A DNA stretch of 17,631 nucleotides from Desulfovibrio sp. (GCA_031282465.1 JAITDR010000110.1:1-17631); one strand, 5' to 3'. Positions 1 through 7,201 are shown, counted from the stretch's first letter. The notes: generated from the letters alone by a model not told the origin. Numbers and translations: made by a program.

Positions 1-1
1 C

Positions 2-133
2 TACCGCACCGCCCGCAATATGGCGCGCATCTTCAAGGCAAAAAAAATACGCGACCTCAAACAATTGCGCGCCGGCGTCAGGCTCGTGGAAAATTCCCTT
101 GATATCCGTGCGATTCTTGATAGTATTTGTTAA
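2..133 (+). CDS. 3' end of an unidentified gene (partial)
   Basis: An open frame enters from the left edge and stops at TAA 131-133, leaving 43 residues that end ...AILDSIC. The tail is basic in the middle (FKAKKIRDLKQLRAG) and looks like a normal protein C-terminus, in the same direction as the lactate genes and 62 bp before the first of them. I cannot name it from 43 residues. From recall, the organic-acid oxidation cluster of Desulfovibrio vulgaris has a BioD/DRTGG-like protein gene next to acetate kinase just before the LutC-type gene, so that is the likeliest candidate by context only. Nothing in the tail itself proves it. Confidence 0.55.
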   Translation, partial: YRTARNMARIFKAKKIRDLKQLRAGVRLVENSLDIRAILDSIC

Positions 134-195
134 CTGTTCGGCAAACCAACTCAGGTACCGTGAAAAATCAACATGTTAACCGCTGCGGAGGTCTT

Positions 196-810
196 ATGGC
201 AACTATCGATAAAGAAGCCGTTGAACTGTTCAAGCAAAAAGCCGCGCCTGTCTCCATCAAGGTCGTCGAGGTAAAAGGCATGGCGGAAGCCGCGGCCTAT
301 GCCGTGGATGTGTGCGAAAAAAAAGACTTTTGCGAACGTATCTATTGCGGAATGGAACAAACCTCCGCCGGGATAACCAAGGCGGATAAAAAAACCTTCT
401 GTGCCCCGAATCTGGCGGACAAGGAGTATGCCGCCGTGGCCGAACTGGGTGCCGGCAAGGGCTTCGACATGCTGCGCTCGGGCATGCGCGGGCACCTGGA
501 AGGCATTGATGTGGCCTTTACCACGGCGGACGGCGCCGTCGCCGAAACAGCCACCACCATCATCGAGTGTATGAGCGAAGACATACGCCTCGCGACCATG
601 GTCGCCGAAATTCATGTGGTGGCCCTGAAAAAATCCCAAATCAAAAAAACATCCTACGACGTGGAACCGTACCTGCAGAAACTTATGGAAAAAGGCGTCA
701 TGTATACGGCGTTTATTTCAGGCGCCAGCCGCACGGCCGACATTGAACGCGTCCTCACTCTGGGCGTGCACGGCCCCCTTGAACTGCACATCGCTCTTAT
801 GGAGGCTTAA
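196..810 (+). CDS. lutC: LutC/LldG-type lactate utilisation protein (LUD domain)
   Basis: This 204-residue protein is almost entirely one LUD domain. The family signature ADGAVAETATTI lies at residues 111-122, and the C-terminal ISGASRTADIE...GVHGPLELHIALM segment at 174-202 is typical of LutC. Family members support oxidation of lactate to pyruvate together with the LutA and LutB iron-sulfur proteins, in the cytoplasm or at the membrane face. The ATG at 196 is chosen because GGAGG (187-191) sits just before it; the frame is open further upstream to a TTG at 127, but that stretch overlaps the previous gene's end and is unlike the family. The next gene starts 2 bp after the stop, so the two are surely cotranscribed. 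Length and motifs fit the family; the exact substrate (L- or D-lactate) cannot be read from the sequence. Confidence 0.85.
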   Translation: MATIDKEAVELFKQKAAPVSIKVVEVKGMAEAAAYAVDVCEKKDFCERIYCGMEQTSAGITKADKKTFCAPNLADKEYAAVAELGAGKGFDMLRSGMRGHLEGIDVAFTTADGAVAETATTIIECMSEDIRLATMVAEIHVVALKKSQIKKTSYDVEPYLQKLMEKGVMYTAFISGASRTADIERVLTLGVHGPLELHIALMEA

Positions 811-812
811 AG

Positions 813-2960
813 ATGCACAGCGCAGAAACCATGAAAGAATACCGGGGCCGCCTGAACGAATCGCTGGAAAATTCCTATCTGCGCGAAACCCTGGATAAAT
901 TTGCCGTTGCCTACAAGGCCAATCGCCTCAACATTTTCGCCGATATCAACGAAAAAGAACTCATACAGGAAATTGCCGCGGCTAAAGACGAAGGGCTCAC
1001 GCAGCTCGAGGCGATGTACGCGCAGTTTAAAGCCGAGGCCGAAAAACGCGGCGTCCATGTGCACAGGGTCGCGACCGCCGCGGAAGCCAACGAGCTTATC
1101 TGTAAAATTGCAACAGACAACAACTGTAAACTGGTTATCAAATCCAAGTCCATGACCGCCGAGGAAATTCACGTCAACCACGCTCTGGAAGACGCCGGCT
1201 GTAAAGTCGTGGAAACGGACCTCGGCGAATGGATCATACAACTGCGTCACGAGGGGCCGACGCACATGGTCATGCCCGCCATTCACCTTTCCCGCTTTCA
1301 GGTGGCGGATACATTTACGGACGAGACCAAACGGAAGCAGGACAGCGACATTTCCGAACTGGTCAAGGTGGCTCGGCGGGAATTGCGTTCCCGCTTCGCC
1401 AACGCCGACATGGGTATTTCCGGTGCCAACTTCGCCATTGCGGACACCGGCACCGTCGGCATCTGCACCAATGAAGGCAACGGACGCCTGACCTCCACCC
1501 TGCCCCGCGTGCATGTGGCCCTCGCGGGCATTGACAAACTGGTGCCGAACATCCACGATGCCCTGCGCATTATTCGGGTGCTGCCGCGCAACGCCACCGC
1601 CCAGGCCATCACCACGTATGTATCCTGGATGACCGGTGCTGCGGAACATACCCGGACACCCGACAAGCGCAAGATCATGCATGTGATCTTCCTGGACAAC
1701 GGCCGCACGGCTCTGGCAAAGGACGAGATCTGCAAAAGCGCGCTGCGTTGCGTGCGTTGCGGCGCCTGCGCCAACGTCTGCCCCGTATACCGCCTGGTGG
1801 GCGGACACAAGATGGGCTATGTCTACATCGGGGCCATCGGGCTTATCCTGACCTATTTCTTCCACGGCCGGGAAAACGCCCGCAACTTGGTACAGAACTG
1901 TATCAACTGCGAGGCGTGTAAGGATGTCTGCGCGGCGGGCATAGACCTGCCCGGCATCATTCAGGAGATTCGCGCCCGTCTGGTGGAAGAGGAAGGCGCA
2001 CCGGTCGAGTCCACGCTGCTCGCCAAGGTGCTGGAAAACCGCAAACTCTTCCACAGCCTGCTGCGCTTCGGCAAATTCGCCCAGCGCCCGGTTACGGGAG
2101 GAACTCCGTATATCCGCCATCTGCCGCAGATATTCATGAAAGGACAAGGATTCCGGGCGTTGCCGGCCATCGCCTCCAAGGCCTTCCGCGACCGCTGGAA
2201 AGATATTGCGAAAAGTCTGCCCGCGAACGGCAGGCTGCGTGTGGGTCTTTTTGCGGGCTGTGCCCAAGATTTCGTATATCCCGAACAGCTTGAGGCAGCC
2301 GTTAAGGTGCTGGCCGCGGGCGGCTGTTCCGTGGAGTTCCCCATGGGCCAAAGCTGCTGCGGGCTGCCTGTGCGTATGATGGGTGAACGCAAGGCAGCCG
2401 AAAGCACGGCCGAAGCCAATATCAGGGCCTTCGACCCCGCCCGCCTGGATTACGTCGTCACCCTCTGCGCTTCCTGCGCTTCACACATCAAGAACCACTA
2501 TGTCGAACTGCTCGCCGATTCGCCCCTGCGCACGGAAGCGCAGCAGTTTGCCGCCAGGATACGCGACTTCAGTTCCTTCGTGTATGATGTGCTCGGCATG
2601 AAAGAAGACGCCTTCCGCAAATCCGGTCAGGCCGTCGGTTACCACGCCTCCTGCCATCTCTGCCGCGGCCTGGGCGTGACCGAACAGCCGAGGAACCTGA
2701 TACGCGCCGTCTCCGACTACAAGGAAGCCAAAGAAGAAGACGTCTGCTGCGGCTTCGGCGGCACCTATTCCTTAAAGTTCCCGGAAATAGCCGAACAGAT
2801 ATTGAAGAACAAACTGGACAATCTGGAGGCTTCAGGGGCCGCGACCGTTGTGGCCGACTGTCCCGGCTGCGTGATACAACTCCGCGGCGGCGAAGAAAAA
2901 CGCGGCAACAAGGTCAAGGTCGAGCATATCGCCGAACTTTTGGCCCGTCAGCTTAAATAG
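813..2960 (+). CDS. Fused LutB/LutA-type iron-sulfur lactate oxidation protein
   Basis: A 715-residue protein that joins two subunits that are separate in many bacteria. Residues about 70-300 form a LUD domain with the motif GANFAIADTGT (204-214). Two ferredoxin-type [4Fe-4S] motifs follow, at C313/C316/C319/C323 and C363/C366/C369/C373, as in LutB/LldF. The last ~240 residues are a LutA/LldE-like CCG region with C515-C516 (SCCGLP), a CASCASH motif, CHLC, and C645-C646 (CCGFGG), the type that binds a further iron-sulfur cluster in heterodisulfide reductase-like proteins. It would pass electrons from lactate oxidation to an acceptor such as the menaquinone pool. The ATG at 813 is 2 bp after lutC, with GGAGG (801-805) inside the lutC end. 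Domain order and cysteines are read directly; the electron acceptor is inferred. Confidence 0.85.
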   Translation: MHSAETMKEYRGRLNESLENSYLRETLDKFAVAYKANRLNIFADINEKELIQEIAAAKDEGLTQLEAMYAQFKAEAEKRGVHVHRVATAAEANELICKIATDNNCKLVIKSKSMTAEEIHVNHALEDAGCKVVETDLGEWIIQLRHEGPTHMVMPAIHLSRFQVADTFTDETKRKQDSDISELVKVARRELRSRFANADMGISGANFAIADTGTVGICTNEGNGRLTSTLPRVHVALAGIDKLVPNIHDALRIIRVLPRNATAQAITTYVSWMTGAAEHTRTPDKRKIMHVIFLDNGRTALAKDEICKSALRCVRCGACANVCPVYRLVGGHKMGYVYIGAIGLILTYFFHGRENARNLVQNCINCEACKDVCAAGIDLPGIIQEIRARLVEEEGAPVESTLLAKVLENRKLFHSLLRFGKFAQRPVTGGTPYIRHLPQIFMKGQGFRALPAIASKAFRDRWKDIAKSLPANGRLRVGLFAGCAQDFVYPEQLEAAVKVLAAGGCSVEFPMGQSCCGLPVRMMGERKAAESTAEANIRAFDPARLDYVVTLCASCASHIKNHYVELLADSPLRTEAQQFAARIRDFSSFVYDVLGMKEDAFRKSGQAVGYHASCHLCRGLGVTEQPRNLIRAVSDYKEAKEEDVCCGFGGTYSLKFPEIAEQILKNKLDNLEASGAATVVADCPGCVIQLRGGEEKRGNKVKVEHIAELLARQLK

Positions 2961-2980
2961 ACGCTTTAGAGGCTGTTTCT

Positions 2981-3004
2981 GCGCGGGCGGGAAACCGCCC
3001 GCGC
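2981..3004 (+). other. Perfect 10-bp hairpin with GAAA loop downstream of the lactate genes
   Basis: GCGCGGGCGG (2981-2990), GAAA (2991-2994) and CCGCCCGCGC (2995-3004) form a perfect GC stem closed by a GNRA tetraloop, 20 bp after the lutB/lutA-type stop and 23 bp before the next start. No T-run follows, so it is not a standard intrinsic terminator. It may protect the 3' end of the lactate mRNA or reduce read-through. Confidence 0.6.
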
Positions 3005-3027
3005 CGTATGTAAAGCACTGCAAGGCA

Positions 3028-4119
3028 ATGTCTGCAAACAAACAACGTTTTGTCGAAGATCTCAAGCCCGGCGACGAGGCGGCGGACATCTTCGTCCTTT
3101 CCGCCGCAAGACTGAACCAGTCCAAAAACGGCCCATACTGGCTGCTGGAGTTCAAAGACGCCACGGGCAGCATACCCGGCAAAATCTGGAGCCCGCAAAG
3201 CCGCAATTACCAGGATCTTGCGCCGGGGGCCATGGTGTGGGTCAGAGGACGGGTCGTGAGCTGGCGCGACAGGCCCGATCTTACGGTCGACGAACTGCGC
3301 GTACTGGACGAGGCAGCGCAACAATCGCTGGATATGGCGCTCTTCCTGCCCGCCTCGAAACGCAACCCCGACGACATGCTGCGCGAACTCACCGACCTCG
3401 CCCGCAGCACCCTGACTCATGTACCTTGGCGCAAACTCATCCTCACCCTGCTGACGGACCCGGGCATCGCCCCCGCCCTGCGCGTCGCCCCGGCGGCCAA
3501 ATCCCTGCACCACGCCTACGCCGGCGGGCTTCTGGAACATACCCTGTCCGTCGCCCGCCTCTGCCTGCGCATCGCCGACCATTACCCGGAACTGGACAGG
3601 CAGGCGCTTTTCGCCGGCGCAGTATGCCACGATCTGGGCAAACTTCGGGAACTGAGTGCAGGTCCGGCCGTCGACTATACCACACCAGGACGGCTCATCG
3701 GGCACATCGGCCTCTTCACGGACATGCTGGGCGACTTCGTGCGGCAGGCAGGTCTTGAGGATGAACTCGCGCTGCATCTGGAGCACATGGTCTTGAGCCA
3801 CCACGGCTCATACGAATTCGGCGCCCCCCGTCTGCCCGCCACCGCTGAGGCTCTGGCCCTGCACTACGCGGACATGCTCGACGCCAAACTCAAGCAGGTT
3901 GAAGACGCTTTGGCGGGTGTTGAAGAAGGAAGCTGGTCCGACTATAATGTGTCGTTGGAACGCTTTCTCTACCGCGCCCCGGCGAGCCCGTCTTCCGCCC
4001 CGGCAAACCCTCCTCCCGCCCTGCGCGCCCCCGACGCGTCTCCCGCGCCGCGCGGACGTGCCGGCAAGAGCGGCAGGCCGGAAGAAAAAGGACTGTCCCT
4101 GTTCAATCTTTCGGGATAA
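3028..4119 (+). CDS. YhaM-type 3'-5' exoribonuclease (OB-fold + HD domain)
   Basis: A 363-residue protein with an OB-fold nucleic-acid-binding domain at about residues 15-95 and an HD phosphohydrolase domain from about 160 to 300. Metal-binding residues visible are H171 (LLEHTLSV), H201-D202 (CHDLGK) and H258-H259 (LSHHGSYEFG). This is the architecture of YhaM/CBF1, a cytoplasmic 3'-to-5' exonuclease acting on RNA and single-stranded DNA in Firmicutes. The last ~45 residues are a Pro/Ala/Arg-rich tail, probably disordered, which makes the protein somewhat longer than the ~314-residue B. subtilis enzyme. ATG 3028 is preceded only by a weak AAGG. It lies 67 bp after the lactate genes and 82 bp before tmk, both in the same direction. 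The family call is good; RNA as the actual substrate here is inference. Confidence 0.8.
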   Translation: MSANKQRFVEDLKPGDEAADIFVLSAARLNQSKNGPYWLLEFKDATGSIPGKIWSPQSRNYQDLAPGAMVWVRGRVVSWRDRPDLTVDELRVLDEAAQQSLDMALFLPASKRNPDDMLRELTDLARSTLTHVPWRKLILTLLTDPGIAPALRVAPAAKSLHHAYAGGLLEHTLSVARLCLRIADHYPELDRQALFAGAVCHDLGKLRELSAGPAVDYTTPGRLIGHIGLFTDMLGDFVRQAGLEDELALHLEHMVLSHHGSYEFGAPRLPATAEALALHYADMLDAKLKQVEDALAGVEEGSWSDYNVSLERFLYRAPASPSSAPANPPPALRAPDASPAPRGRAGKSGRPEEKGLSLFNLSG

Positions 4120-4201
4120 GACTCATCCCGGCTGCTGTTCGGCATACTGTACGGCCGCGTATTTACTTTGAAAACCACATAACAAGGACAGGAAGCGCAC
4201 T

Positions 4202-4837
4202 ATGTTCATTACCTTTGAAGGCATTGAAGGCGCAGGAAAGACAAGCGTTCTGGATCGCTTGTGCCCGGCCCTTTCCGATGAAGGCATTTCCTTTGTGCGA
4301 ACCCTCGAACCGGGCGGCAGCGAACTCGGCAGGTCACTCCGCGACCTGCTGCTGGACAAACGACGCAACCTGACGAAAGAGGCGGAACTTTTCCTGTATC
4401 TCGCCGACCGCTCCCAGCATGTGCGCGATGTTATCTCCCCTGCTCTGGAACGGGGAGACATCGTTATCTCAGACCGCTACGTAGACTCCACCCTCTGCTA
4501 CCAGGGACACGGACGACAGATGAACCTGGAACGCCTGATCCGCCTGTGCGAGTTCGCCTCCGGCGGTCTATGGCCGGACCTGACCATCATCTTCGACCTG
4601 GACCCGGAAGTCAGCTTGAAACGCGCCCGCCGGCGCAACCTGGATGCCGGCGTCGCCGTCACTCAGGGCCGCTTTGAAACCGAGCGTCTGGACTTCCACC
4701 GGCGCATCCGCCAGGGTTACCTGGCATTGGCGGCGCAACACCCGCAACGCTGCCGCACGATAGACGCCTCTCAGCCCCTTGATGATGTCTACAATCAGGT
4801 TATTGCTGTTCTTGAAGAACGCGGTATCAGCCTGTAA
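4202..4837 (+). CDS. tmk: Thymidylate kinase
   Basis: This 211-residue cytoplasmic enzyme phosphorylates dTMP to dTDP with ATP. It shows the P-loop GIEGAGKT (residues 7-14), the DRY motif (91-93, in SDRYVDSTLCYQGHGR) and an Arg-rich LID region (about 141-158), at standard length. AGGA sites at 4185-4193 precede ATG 4202. It ends with tandem stops (TAATAA) and converges with the DUF2326 gene, whose stop is only 25 bp away. One oddity: the usual TREPGG motif reads T34-L35-E36-P37-G38-G39, with Leu (CTC) where Arg is normally conserved. The rest of the protein is intact, so I expect it to be functional, but the substitution deserves checking against homologues. Confidence 0.93.
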   Translation: MFITFEGIEGAGKTSVLDRLCPALSDEGISFVRTLEPGGSELGRSLRDLLLDKRRNLTKEAELFLYLADRSQHVRDVISPALERGDIVISDRYVDSTLCYQGHGRQMNLERLIRLCEFASGGLWPDLTIIFDLDPEVSLKRARRRNLDAGVAVTQGRFETERLDFHRRIRQGYLALAAQHPQRCRTIDASQPLDDVYNQVIAVLEERGISL

Positions 4838-4862
4838 TAAGGATCCCTTCGCCGCAACGGCA

Positions 4863-6575
4863 TTATTCCGCACTGCCGAACTGGATACCCAAAAGTTTAT
4901 TGTCCGGTTTATTCCCGTGCAACGTCAGCCGGACGCTTCCATTCAGCGCCGTCCAAGCGGCCTCTGACATATAACCTTTCATACTCACCAAGTTTTCCGT
5001 ATTGAGCGAAACTATATACTGTTTTTGAGCCTGTGCGGAATGCTGCAGAGCAAAGCTGAACCATGCCGCGCGCGGATGCGGGTCGATATGGGCAAACAAC
5101 CGGTTGTCATGCCATAGAAAATCCATAGTATGGTTTGCTCCGTACATATAATACGTCCAGTCGAAACACAATATCCTTGCCGAATTGATACCGTCTGCAT
5201 CATCACCTTCAATTTGTACAGAAATATCGTAGCGGAGTTGATTGTCACCGGTATTGTTCTTGATAATCAGCCCGGCTGGATCATTGGGGTACAGCATGTG
5301 AGCGAGACGTGTAAATCTTTCAGAAAGCTCCACCAGAGGATTACTGCGTAAATACTCGCTTGCCGCTCTGTCGTCGGCAAGCATTTTCTCGCGGATTTCA
5401 CGAGCGCGCAGGTCAAGCGTCAAATCCATCTCAAAAAACATGTACAACCTGTTTCGCTCTTCCTCAAGCGACGCAATGTGCCTCGCCAAGGCCGCATATT
5501 CCTCCAGTGCCTTTTCGGCTTGCAGATGCCTGACAAACCGGTCTCTTTCAACAGCTCTATTTTTATACTCCCTCTCCAGTCGGTGTTTTTTTCCGAGGAC
5601 GGCAAGCCTGTCTTTTTCCAGCCGTACTTTTCTGCTTGCATAGAGCGCGTTATGAAAGGCTTCAACTTTTTCAAAATGCTCCAGAGCCTCCGGTTTGAAG
5701 ATATCACCCATGCCGTCGTACAATGAGCGCAATGCGGCGACAGTAATATCCTGCGGCTCCTCCAAGCGTTTTTCTATTTCGTCCAACTGGAAACCCAATT
5801 CGGCAATTTCGCTTTCAATTTTTCTGAGTTGTTTGGTTATTTCACTTTCCTGCCATTCGAGCAGCCTGTAATTTTCCGCTATTTGATATTTGCGCAGTGC
5901 AGCAGATAATTTGGGAATTTCTTGCTCAATCTCTTCAAATCGCGCCCGAGGATTGCTGCCTGCCCGCATGATATCTTGTAAAATATGATCTTCATTCCAT
6001 GTTTTTTTTGTATTTTTTATTTGCGCAAGGCGTATTCTATCATTTTTTTTGGCAACGGCTAAGGTACAGTCGATTCCCAACAGAAAAAGGCTGCGGAGCC
6101 TGCCGACCGCTTCTTCCTCTTTTTTTGTGAGCAGCGGGTGCAGGCAATCTTCTTTGGCGTATCGTGCAAATCTGCTGAATAATGAACGGAACGTGAGGCC
6201 GGAAATTTGCGGATCGAGGATGAATGCACCGCAGGCATTGAGCCATGCTCTCAATTCGTTGATTCCGACAGGGTTTTTATCCAAATATATACGGCTGCCG
6301 TCGCCGCTTCTGGCAATCGTATATTCCCTGCCGGCGATGCTGAAGCGCAAGGTAAACAGCCAATCGGGCACGGCGGACTTGAGTTTGTTGTTGACCTGCG
6401 CCCCCAGGCAATGGTGGACAAGGCCGAGAGACAATGTTTTGCCCACGCCGTTGCTGCTGCCTTCATCTCCTTCTGTATCGGCATCGGCGTCGCCGACAAT
6501 TATGGTCATCCCTGCAGGGTTGAAGTGAAGGGTTTTGAACGACGGCCGGTTGCAGGAGAGTTCGATGAGTTTCAT
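4863..6575 (-). CDS. DUF2326 SMC/RecN-like ABC ATPase, ABC-3C-type system component
   Basis: A 570-residue protein with an N-terminal ABC ATPase half containing the P-loop SSNGVGKT (residues 40-47; the first Gly is Ser). About 200 residues of charged, coiled-coil-rich sequence (roughly 190-400, e.g. EIEKRLEE and EEYAALARHIASLEEERNRLY) follow. The C-terminal DUF2326 half carries a Walker-B-like ILCFDWTYY (D472), the family-typical WHDNRLF (H489, D490) and YIVSLNTENL. This is the layout of ATPases placed by Aravind and colleagues in 'ABC three-component' (ABC-3C) conflict systems. Its ATG overlaps the upstream small gene by 4 bp (ATGA, 6572-6575), so the two form one operon. The gene is visibly AT-richer than its neighbours, suggesting transfer. 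Family assignment is from recalled motifs; a defence role is inferred. No nuclease or protease partner is seen nearby. Confidence 0.8.
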   Translation of the reverse strand: MKLIELSCNRPSFKTLHFNPAGMTIIVGDADADTEGDEGSSNGVGKTLSLGLVHHCLGAQVNNKLKSAVPDWLFTLRFSIAGREYTIARSGDGSRIYLDKNPVGINELRAWLNACGAFILDPQISGLTFRSLFSRFARYAKEDCLHPLLTKKEEEAVGRLRSLFLLGIDCTLAVAKKNDRIRLAQIKNTKKTWNEDHILQDIMRAGSNPRARFEEIEQEIPKLSAALRKYQIAENYRLLEWQESEITKQLRKIESEIAELGFQLDEIEKRLEEPQDITVAALRSLYDGMGDIFKPEALEHFEKVEAFHNALYASRKVRLEKDRLAVLGKKHRLEREYKNRAVERDRFVRHLQAEKALEEYAALARHIASLEEERNRLYMFFEMDLTLDLRAREIREKMLADDRAASEYLRSNPLVELSERFTRLAHMLYPNDPAGLIIKNNTGDNQLRYDISVQIEGDDADGINSARILCFDWTYYMYGANHTMDFLWHDNRLFAHIDPHPRAAWFSFALQHSAQAQKQYIVSLNTENLVSMKGYMSEAAWTALNGSVRLTLHGNKPDNKLLGIQFGSAE

Positions 6576-6823
6576 TGCGCCTGCCTCAGCAGGAACCGGC
6601 GGCCGTCGTCGAGCATTGTCAGCTGTCTCAGGGCAAACAGGACATCAAGCGCGTAAACGACATCGTCCAAGGAAACTCTGCTCGGCCATGAAGAAGCATC
6701 GCGCGTGATGTCCGCCCAAAGTTCATCAAGCGTGCGCGGCTTTGCCGGCAGCTTACGGATATATCCCGCCAGCGCAGTTATTGATTCGCAAAACAGGACA
6801 TGTTCATTCGGTAACAATTTCAT
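6572..6823 (-). CDS. ABC-3C middle component 6-like small protein
   Basis: An 83-residue protein beginning MKLLPNEHVLFCESITALAG, with the pattern I recall for ABC-3C 'middle component 6': an N-terminal LP-x-x-H-[VI] start, a central TLDELW helix and a C-terminal winged-helix-like VSLDDVVYALDVLFALRQL followed by a short D-G-R strand. Such middle components are thought to link the ABC ATPase to an effector. I chose ATG 6823-6821 because family members begin at MxLP; the frame also allows a GTG at 6859, giving 95 residues. Neither start has a clear Shine-Dalgarno. The stop overlaps the ATPase start by 4 bp. The assignment rests on the short pattern plus the DUF2326 neighbour, which together are fairly convincing. 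Confidence 0.7.
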   Translation of the reverse strand: MKLLPNEHVLFCESITALAGYIRKLPAKPRTLDELWADITRDASSWPSRVSLDDVVYALDVLFALRQLTMLDDGRRFLLRQAQ

Positions 6824-6970
6824 ATAGCTGATTTGGTGAATAGATGGAAAAAACAGCACTCTTGAGGGTTATCGGATGCCGTGCCGGCCCTTTTCATCGA
6901 CAGTTACAGTCATAGAAGACCCTGCATAGAAACGGAAGCAACGTACACATAAAAATAGTCGATTTTTCGG

Positions 6971-6999
6971 GTAATATCTACACCCATTGAAAGAGTCAA
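6971..6999 (-). promoter_or_regulatory. Sigma70-type promoter for the MC6-DUF2326 operon
   Basis: On the minus strand, TTGACT (6999-6994; 5/6 to consensus) is followed by exactly 17 bp and then TATTAC (6976-6971; 4/6). Transcription would start near 6964, giving a leader of about 140 nt to ATG 6823. An A-run lies just upstream (forward strand T-run near 7002-7008), like a weak UP element. The site is predicted by eye only. Confidence 0.5.
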
Positions 7000-7070
7000 C
7001 CTTTTTTTCATAAGGAAACACTGATTATTTCCGGGCGGCACCTCCGACAACCGTCGCACTGAAACAAAAC

Positions 7071-7125
7071 TTTACACCATTTTGTAGATTCCTGCGCTTC
7101 AAGCGACTTTTGCGATAAATTTATC
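7071..7125. promoter_or_regulatory. Three palindromes: candidate activator sites upstream of the sigma54 promoter
   Basis: Three inverted repeats lie in 55 bp: TTTACA-N6-TGTAGA (7071-7088; 5 of 6 pairs), CGCTT-C-AAGCG (7095-7105; perfect) and GATAAATTTATC (7114-7125; perfect 12-mer). They sit about 25-80 bp upstream of the -24 box, which is close but possible for a bacterial enhancer-binding protein or for a repressor. The sequences differ from one another, so they are not copies of one site. Which protein binds is unknown. Confidence 0.4.
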
Positions 7126-7149
7126 ATGTAAAAATAGTATATTATGTAA

Positions 7150-7166
7150 CGGCACATTCTTTGCTT
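7150..7166 (+). promoter_or_regulatory. Sigma54 (RpoN) -24/-12 promoter of the amidase-liv operon
   Basis: The sequence CGGCACATTCTTTGCTT carries GG at 7151-7152 and GC at 7163-7164, exactly 10 bp apart, with GGCAC in the -24 box and TTGCTT in the -12 box. Against the consensus TGGCAC-N5-TTGCW the only clear mismatch is C for T at the first base. Transcription would start near 7175, leaving about 27 nt before the amidase start with its GGAGG, which is a natural leader length. No equally good sigma70 promoter is seen for this operon. Confidence 0.65.
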
Positions 7167-7201
7167 ACCATGAGGTACGTGTAATTACCCCGGAGGCGAT
7201 G

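Larger units (their letters stand above)
6860..7198. other. Divergent intergenic control region, AT-rich, no gene
   Basis: This 339-bp gap separates the leftward MC6 gene from the rightward amidase gene. I see no convincing coding sequence in it; the longest small frame with ATG (6843-6914) has no ribosome site. It holds the leftward sigma70-type promoter, three short palindromes at 7071-7125 and the rightward sigma54-type promoter. Its AT-rich character (for example 6950-7015 and 7060-7150) contrasts with the GC-rich operon to the right. Confidence 0.7.

Noticed and set aside
127..195. N-terminal extension of LutC from a TTG start
   Set aside because: It overlaps the end of the preceding gene, lacks family similarity, and ATG 196 has a clear GGAGG.
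807..2351. 514-codon open frame on the minus strand opposite the lactate iron-sulfur gene
   Set aside because: It mirrors a clearly real gene with intact motifs on the plus strand, has no recognisable domain and is His/Gly-rich as expected of an antisense shadow in GC-rich DNA.
4850..4861. GCCG-CAA-CGGC as a terminator between tmk and the DUF2326 gene
   Set aside because: A 4-bp stem with a 3-nt loop and no T-run is too weak to call.
6843..6914. Small plus-strand frame of 23 codons starting MEKTALLRVIG in the divergent gap
   Set aside because: No ribosome site, no recognisable product, and it overlaps the leader of the leftward operon; chance is the simplest explanation.
7110..7143. Sigma70 promoter (TTGCGA ... 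TAGTAT or TATATT) for the amidase operon
   Set aside because: Spacers would be 19 or 22 bp and the -35 is poor; the -24/-12 site just downstream fits far better.
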